DNA of 21,706 bases from Hymenopellis radicata (Eukaryota; Basidiomycota; Agaricomycetes; Agaricales; Physalacriaceae): positions 1 to 21,706 of the forward strand of contig JADNRX010000810.1 in NCBI GenBank assembly GCA_015501595.1, read 5' to 3'. Positions 18,144 to 21,706 of the stretch are shown here, in pieces (the stretch's first letter is position 1; every line of letters begins with the position of its first letter). Both the position numbers and the translations under genes were made by a program. The notes under the pieces were generated by a model. It saw nothing but the letters and a program-made list of their open reading frames with translations, had not been told where the DNA came from and ran no database searches.

Positions 18144-19530
18144 AGGGCTTGTGTGAGTAGAAATGGTCGGCGAGGCTGGAGGCAGGCGTTGTCGGATGCT
18201 GCATCAGGAATATGGGTCTTGGACCTAGGTTTACTATAGTTAACCAGAGAGAATCTGGTTAACCCAGAGCTTAGAAGTCTCCGATGCAGCCAAATTAACT
18301 CAGGACACAGTCTACACCTGCCTGCATTCTCAAGTTAACCCCAAGTCAACTTCAGTTAGCCTGAGCGGCATAGAATTCAACCGAAGTTGCATTTAAGTTA
18401 ATCTTAGTTATTCCTTGGTTATCTTCAGCACTGTCAAAGCTAACTTGAGACCGTCAGAGTTCACAAAAACCCTTATAGGTGCCTTCAGAACAACCGGCAG
18501 ACAATCATGATATGAGATGCAAAGAATCATATAGAATTTCAGAATAGATATATCATATATGAAGATTAGTATAGTAGCATGCTACGTAGTTCTCATCCTG
18601 CTGCATCATCATCTCCATTGTGCATCATCCTTGTTGCCACCATATGTGGTCCATGTCCTCATCATGCATCGTCGCCATCCTCGACAATGCCTGTACCATC
18701 ACCACGCTATCCCTAGAAAAATGCAGCATTCAGTATGTTACGTTTTCTGGAAGACAAAGACAACATACGAAGAATGGCCAAATGGACGCCATTCGGCATG
18801 CGCGCTTCGAACTGAGCAGTTACCGATGGCCTGTGAGTCCGATTGTTGCTGATGAGCGAGGTCGTCGTTGAAGTCGTGGTCTGTCTGGCTCAGAGTCGTG
18901 TCTGTTGTTGTCTCGCTGGATGTCGCATTCATGGTGCTACTTCTTGTCGTATTCGTCGTCTACGTCGGTGAACTTGCTCGGGGTCGGGTCGCTCACCGCC
19001 ATTCTTGGTGGGGTCACTCGTCATCCTCCTTGGTGCGTCGTCGTTGTCCTTGGTCACAGTCAGTAAAGAGTGGATACCGGCCACAATGTCAACGCCCGTC
19101 AACCGCCTCCGGCGCGAGTTGTCGTAAAATGTCAGTAGGCTGCGAATATAGACGAAGGGAAAGACTTACCACTACGCCACTGTCATCATGGTGAGACGAA
19201 GAGAGTAAGTGATCATCATTATAGTCCTCGGTCTCATGTGTGATGTCTCCTGTGGCACGGTCAGTATCCCATCGAGAGTGAGGCGACTCTGGGGACGCAC
19301 CTCTGCTGTAACAAACTGCATCTAGTAGTCCTCAGTTAGTGACCACGGGAGGGGGCTCAAAAGCGCACTCACCGGCTGTTGCACGTTTTGGTGAGATGGT
19401 GGTAAGAGAAAGAAGGTCATAGTTCGGACTTCTAACGCCGCGATCGACAAAACGCCAACACGCACGTGATGTTGACGTGGCACGTCAGCAAATGGAGCAA
19501 ATGGACTTGGAACCTTGCTTGGAACCGGGA
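18144..19530. repeat. unclassified repeat, copy X2
   Basis: Shares with X1 the marks TGCATCAGGAA (18200) and GTTAACC 39 bases later (18239), an AT-rich core (18490-18570), a TCATCATC/GTCGTCGTC stretch (18590-19060) and CGCACGTGATGTTGACGTGGC near 19461. On the minus strand a possible spliced frame starts MTFFLLPPSHQNVQQP (about 19420) and continues into an acidic exon (THETEDYNDDHLLSSSHHDD, about 19240-19170). Similar order and spacing but strong divergence. The true limits are unknown. Confidence 0.45.
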
Positions 19531-20114
19531 ACGAGACTCGGAGAAAGGAGTTTGAAGTGAGACCTTCCGACGACACCATCTCCCAAGCAATGGGCCCACA
19601 AAGCCCTGCTCAAGGTCGGCCTGGCTCTCCATGGGCCCACGCTTGGGTATCATGGCGTGGTCGTGGTAGCACCAAATATAACAAACCTGATACTGTTGTT
19701 CAATGCTAGGAGAATGAAGCAAAAATGAGAGCGCACCGCACAGTGCTGCCCGACTGCAGCCAGCGCAGCATTCATTCCTCCAACCGTCGCTCTCTGACGG
19801 CGACAACAGAAGACAATCATATCGACGGATGCACTGCCTGTTTTGAGAGGGCTTACGTGGCACTACAAATAGCGAGAGAACAGGAGATAGAAGGGAGAGT
19901 ATTCGGACAGTGGCGGGACCTTACATCGATCATGGTTATGGTGAAAGAATAAGAGAAGACGACTCCGATCAGCCTCCATTGACTGTTCGGATCGCCGGAC
20001 CGAGAACCTGAACAACGTTCAGCGTCGCAAAAGACGAAGGAGTCCATATATCAAATCGTATCTGCTGTTGATTTGGACAGGCGAGCAGTCAGTCGTGACC
20101 CATCGGAGATGGTG
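19531..20114. other. stretch without a supportable gene
   Basis: The plus-strand frame at 19725-19952 (TTEDNHIDGC, then RAYVALQIAREQEIEG) looks mildly protein-like but has no recognised motif or splice partner. Two GGGCCCAC/TGGGCCCA words occur near 19590-19640. Otherwise nothing seen. Confidence 0.35.
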
Positions 20115-20154
20115 GTAACAATATGTTCACCATATTGTCCTTGCATATTGTTAC
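20115..20154. repeat. 11-bp inverted repeat
   Basis: GTAACAATATG (20115-20125) and its exact complement (20144-20154), with a further CATATTG inside the loop that can compete for pairing. Short and AT-rich; function unknown. Confidence 0.7.
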
Positions 20155-20242
20155 ATGGCGAGTTTCCCATACAGAGGAAACTCACTCTTGCCATCGACAA
20201 CTCAATGATAGCAAGCATATGATTGAAGGGAATCTTTTATTC

Positions 20243-20494
20243 ATGCCTGCTGACCATCCTCGAGCAATTGCGCGAGGCCGGCCAACATGCATGATAGACA
20301 ACGAGCCCTCTACGGAAAATGCAGCCTCGAATCGAATGACTGCCTCGGCAACAGCTCAACATGAGACTTTTGTCCTCTTCCACGCGAGTCAGGAGCCGCT
20401 TCCATTTATTCTACGCATTCCTGATAATCAAGATGATCAGAATCCGTACGCCTCGGTTACAGAAACTACGAACATAAGAATCCCAACTTCATAG
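20243..20494 (+). other. short reading frame starting MPADHPRAIARG
   Basis: Reads MPADHPRAIARGRPTCMIDN, then NAASNRMTASATAQHETFVL, stop at 20492-20494. The frame is open upstream to 20123, but similarity to 17072 begins at this ATG and covers about 12-15 codons, nearly all with synonymous changes. Its last 60 bases oppose the minus-strand frame at 20437-20574. Unrecognised. Confidence 0.35.
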
Positions 20495-20792
20495 TGTTGC
20501 TTGACTTCGATTTCTTGCAGCTTCACGTCAATGAGGCGATTGGTCCATTGAGTCAGAGCTGAGCGGAGAATTCGCTATAACACTTGTCACTGTAAAGTTA
20601 GTTGGGCGAGCGAAGGACACATACCTGTGCAATGTATAGTAAATCCGGATCGAAGAATGAAGACGTGTCCGCGAGCTGGGCTCTAAGAGCAGTGGTGGCT
20701 GGCTGAGGCACGATACAGACTTTACTGGCGAGGTAAATACAGTTGAATGGCCGCGTCGGCGACATCTCGTTCGTAGGCAAATATTCCAGCAA
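20437..20792 (-). pseudogene. unidentified two-exon gene fragment
   Basis: Exon 20792-20625 (LEYLPTNEMSPTRPFNCIYL, then SSFFDPDLLYIAQ), a 50-bp intron (20624-20575, GTATGT donor, CTAAC branch site) and exon 20574-20437 (RILRSALTQWTNRLIDVKLQ, then VKQHYEVGILMFVVSVTEAY) join in phase into about 101 residues of helix-rich, protein-like sequence ending in a stop. No plausible start codon is at the 5' end, so it is probably the 3' part of a longer or truncated gene. Family not recognised. Confidence 0.4.
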
Positions 20793-21411
20793 GCCTCAGG
20801 AGTGAGACTGAGAGACAGCCGCGCCGACTAGAAGGATAATCGTCGTCCATATAGTCGTCGAGCTCAAGCTGCTCGGAGGAGGGTACAACAGCGCGTGAAG
20901 AGGAGAAGAGTGGCCAAACTGTGCAGCCAGAGGTGCCAGCACGGATCTGGCAAGCGGAAGAAACACAAGAGTGAAGCTAGTGAAGGAAGGTCCCAGAAGA
21001 TATCCAGAGACACGTCGTCGTTGACGTGCTGTTGGAGACTAAGTCAGAGGTCAGAGGCAGAAATACTATCTGATGCTCGAACCAGGCTCGAACAGTGCGA
21101 GCTATGATGACCGGGATCGAGCTCGATCATCTCTATACTTCTTACCACCAGTACCTCAACGAGGTGCTGCCATTCGACGTGAAACCCTGCTCTTCGGCCT
21201 TGTTATTTCTTTTGTATTGCTCTTTCAGACTGCGGGACTTCCTTTGAGCTTCCAACAGCTCACAGCAGGACGCGCAGCAAGGCGGCGGCACGACTTTTAT
21301 TAAATAAAGGACGACCACATCCAACAGAGGCTGGGATGGCGACAACGAGAATTTACGTTGTGTGCCGCAACAGAGCACTGAGAGTCTGGCGCTTTCGTCA
21401 GGAGAAAACTT
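20793..21411. other. stretch without a supportable gene
   Basis: A plus-strand frame at 20895 gives a short basic segment (KRKKHKSEASEG) lacking ATG and context. TTTTATTAAATAAAGG near 21294 could be an AT-rich promoter element for the gene starting at 21518. Nothing firmer. Confidence 0.3.
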
Positions 21412-21441
21412 GCGCAGAACGAGTTGCTGCTCGTTCTGCGC
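21412..21441. repeat. perfect 12-bp hairpin
   Basis: GCGCAGAACGAG, loop TTGCTG, then the exact complement. It lies 77 bases upstream of the possible start at 21518, so it could fall in its leader. Confidence 0.85.
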
Positions 21442-21517
21442 GTAAAGATGCGTCTGTCTCTTTGTCTTTCTGCCGTATCTCACTGTTCTCCTCGGCTTGG
21501 CCGCAGGAGGACATATC

Positions 21518-21706
21518 ATGCCATCAAGAGGACGAGGACCTCGACGACTTTATCGACCCGGCAGTCGCGAGGAGGACTTGCTCGCGTTCTGCTACGCATC
21601 GCGCCAGGCAATAGCGCTCCAGGGAGACGACGACGGGCTTCAAGAGGCTGGATTATCCCCGCGCCGTCATATTCGTGCCTCCAACGAGGCAAGGAGTCGG
21701 ATTTCG
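21518..21706 (+). CDS. start of an unidentified gene running off the window
   Basis: From the ATG at 21518 the frame stays open for 63 codons to the window end: MPSRGRGPRRLYRPGSREED, then FCYASRQAIALQGDDDGLQE and a basic stretch. A pyrimidine-rich tract precedes it (21460-21500), common upstream of fungal starts. Composition is protein-like but nothing is recognised. A competing frame (21336-21614) ends in a stop inside it. Confidence 0.4.
   Translation, partial: MPSRGRGPRRLYRPGSREEDLLAFCYASRQAIALQGDDDGLQEAGLSPRRHIRASNEARSRIS

Noticed and set aside
15663..19530. X1/X2 as LTRs of a retrotransposon
   Set aside because: No TG...CA ends, primer-binding site, polypurine tract, gag/pol motif or flanking duplication was found, and the sequence between them is fully explained by a hAT element.

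Overview
The window looks like a transposon-dense accessory segment of a fungal nuclear genome, most likely a mushroom-forming basidiomycete (Agaricomycetes). The evidence is introns of 42-58 bp with GT...AG ends and CTAAC/TACTAAG-like branch sites, a protein family I recognise only from agaricomycete genomes, and layers of hAT and TA-target DNA elements. Nothing bacterial (operons, Shine-Dalgarno sites, CRISPR) was seen.

Layout. 1-4293 (minus): a decayed hAT transposase gene, split by a 1.83 kb insertion (1396-3226) that has 16-bp inverted ends and carries its own decayed spliced reading frame. 4322-7200: no conventional gene. It holds seven paired copies of a near-palindrome (TGGCAATCGCCA), an array of about 159-bp exon/intron-like repeats (5163-6310) and two twin hairpins. 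7314-9547 (plus): the only intact gene, four exons and 694 codons, an uncharacterised agaricomycete family protein. 9694-9803: a possible RNA polymerase III unit. 9995-11896: small elements with TA target duplications, one carrying a nested hAT MITE. 13130-15110 (minus): the 3' half of a gene resembling a pogo/DDE_1 transposase. It is interrupted by a 1060-bp hAT element and a 242-bp TA MITE; removing both restores a continuous frame and a normal 48-bp intron. 15097-15690 (plus): an unidentified two-exon reading frame. 15663-16865 and 18144-19530: two diverged direct copies of an unclassified repeat, with a second hAT element (16873-18135) between them. 19560-21706: gene fragments, a short reading frame sharing codons with the second hAT element, and the start of a gene running off the right edge.

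How it fits together. Most of the DNA is transposon on transposon. Four insertions have recognisable inverted ends plus target duplications that, once removed, rebuild the interrupted sequence, so their order can be read. The least explained items are the paired dyads, the exon/intron array, and the two 233-bp MITEs whose interiors match but whose ends have changed in concert. No element here shows a complete transposase, so any movement would depend on enzymes encoded elsewhere.
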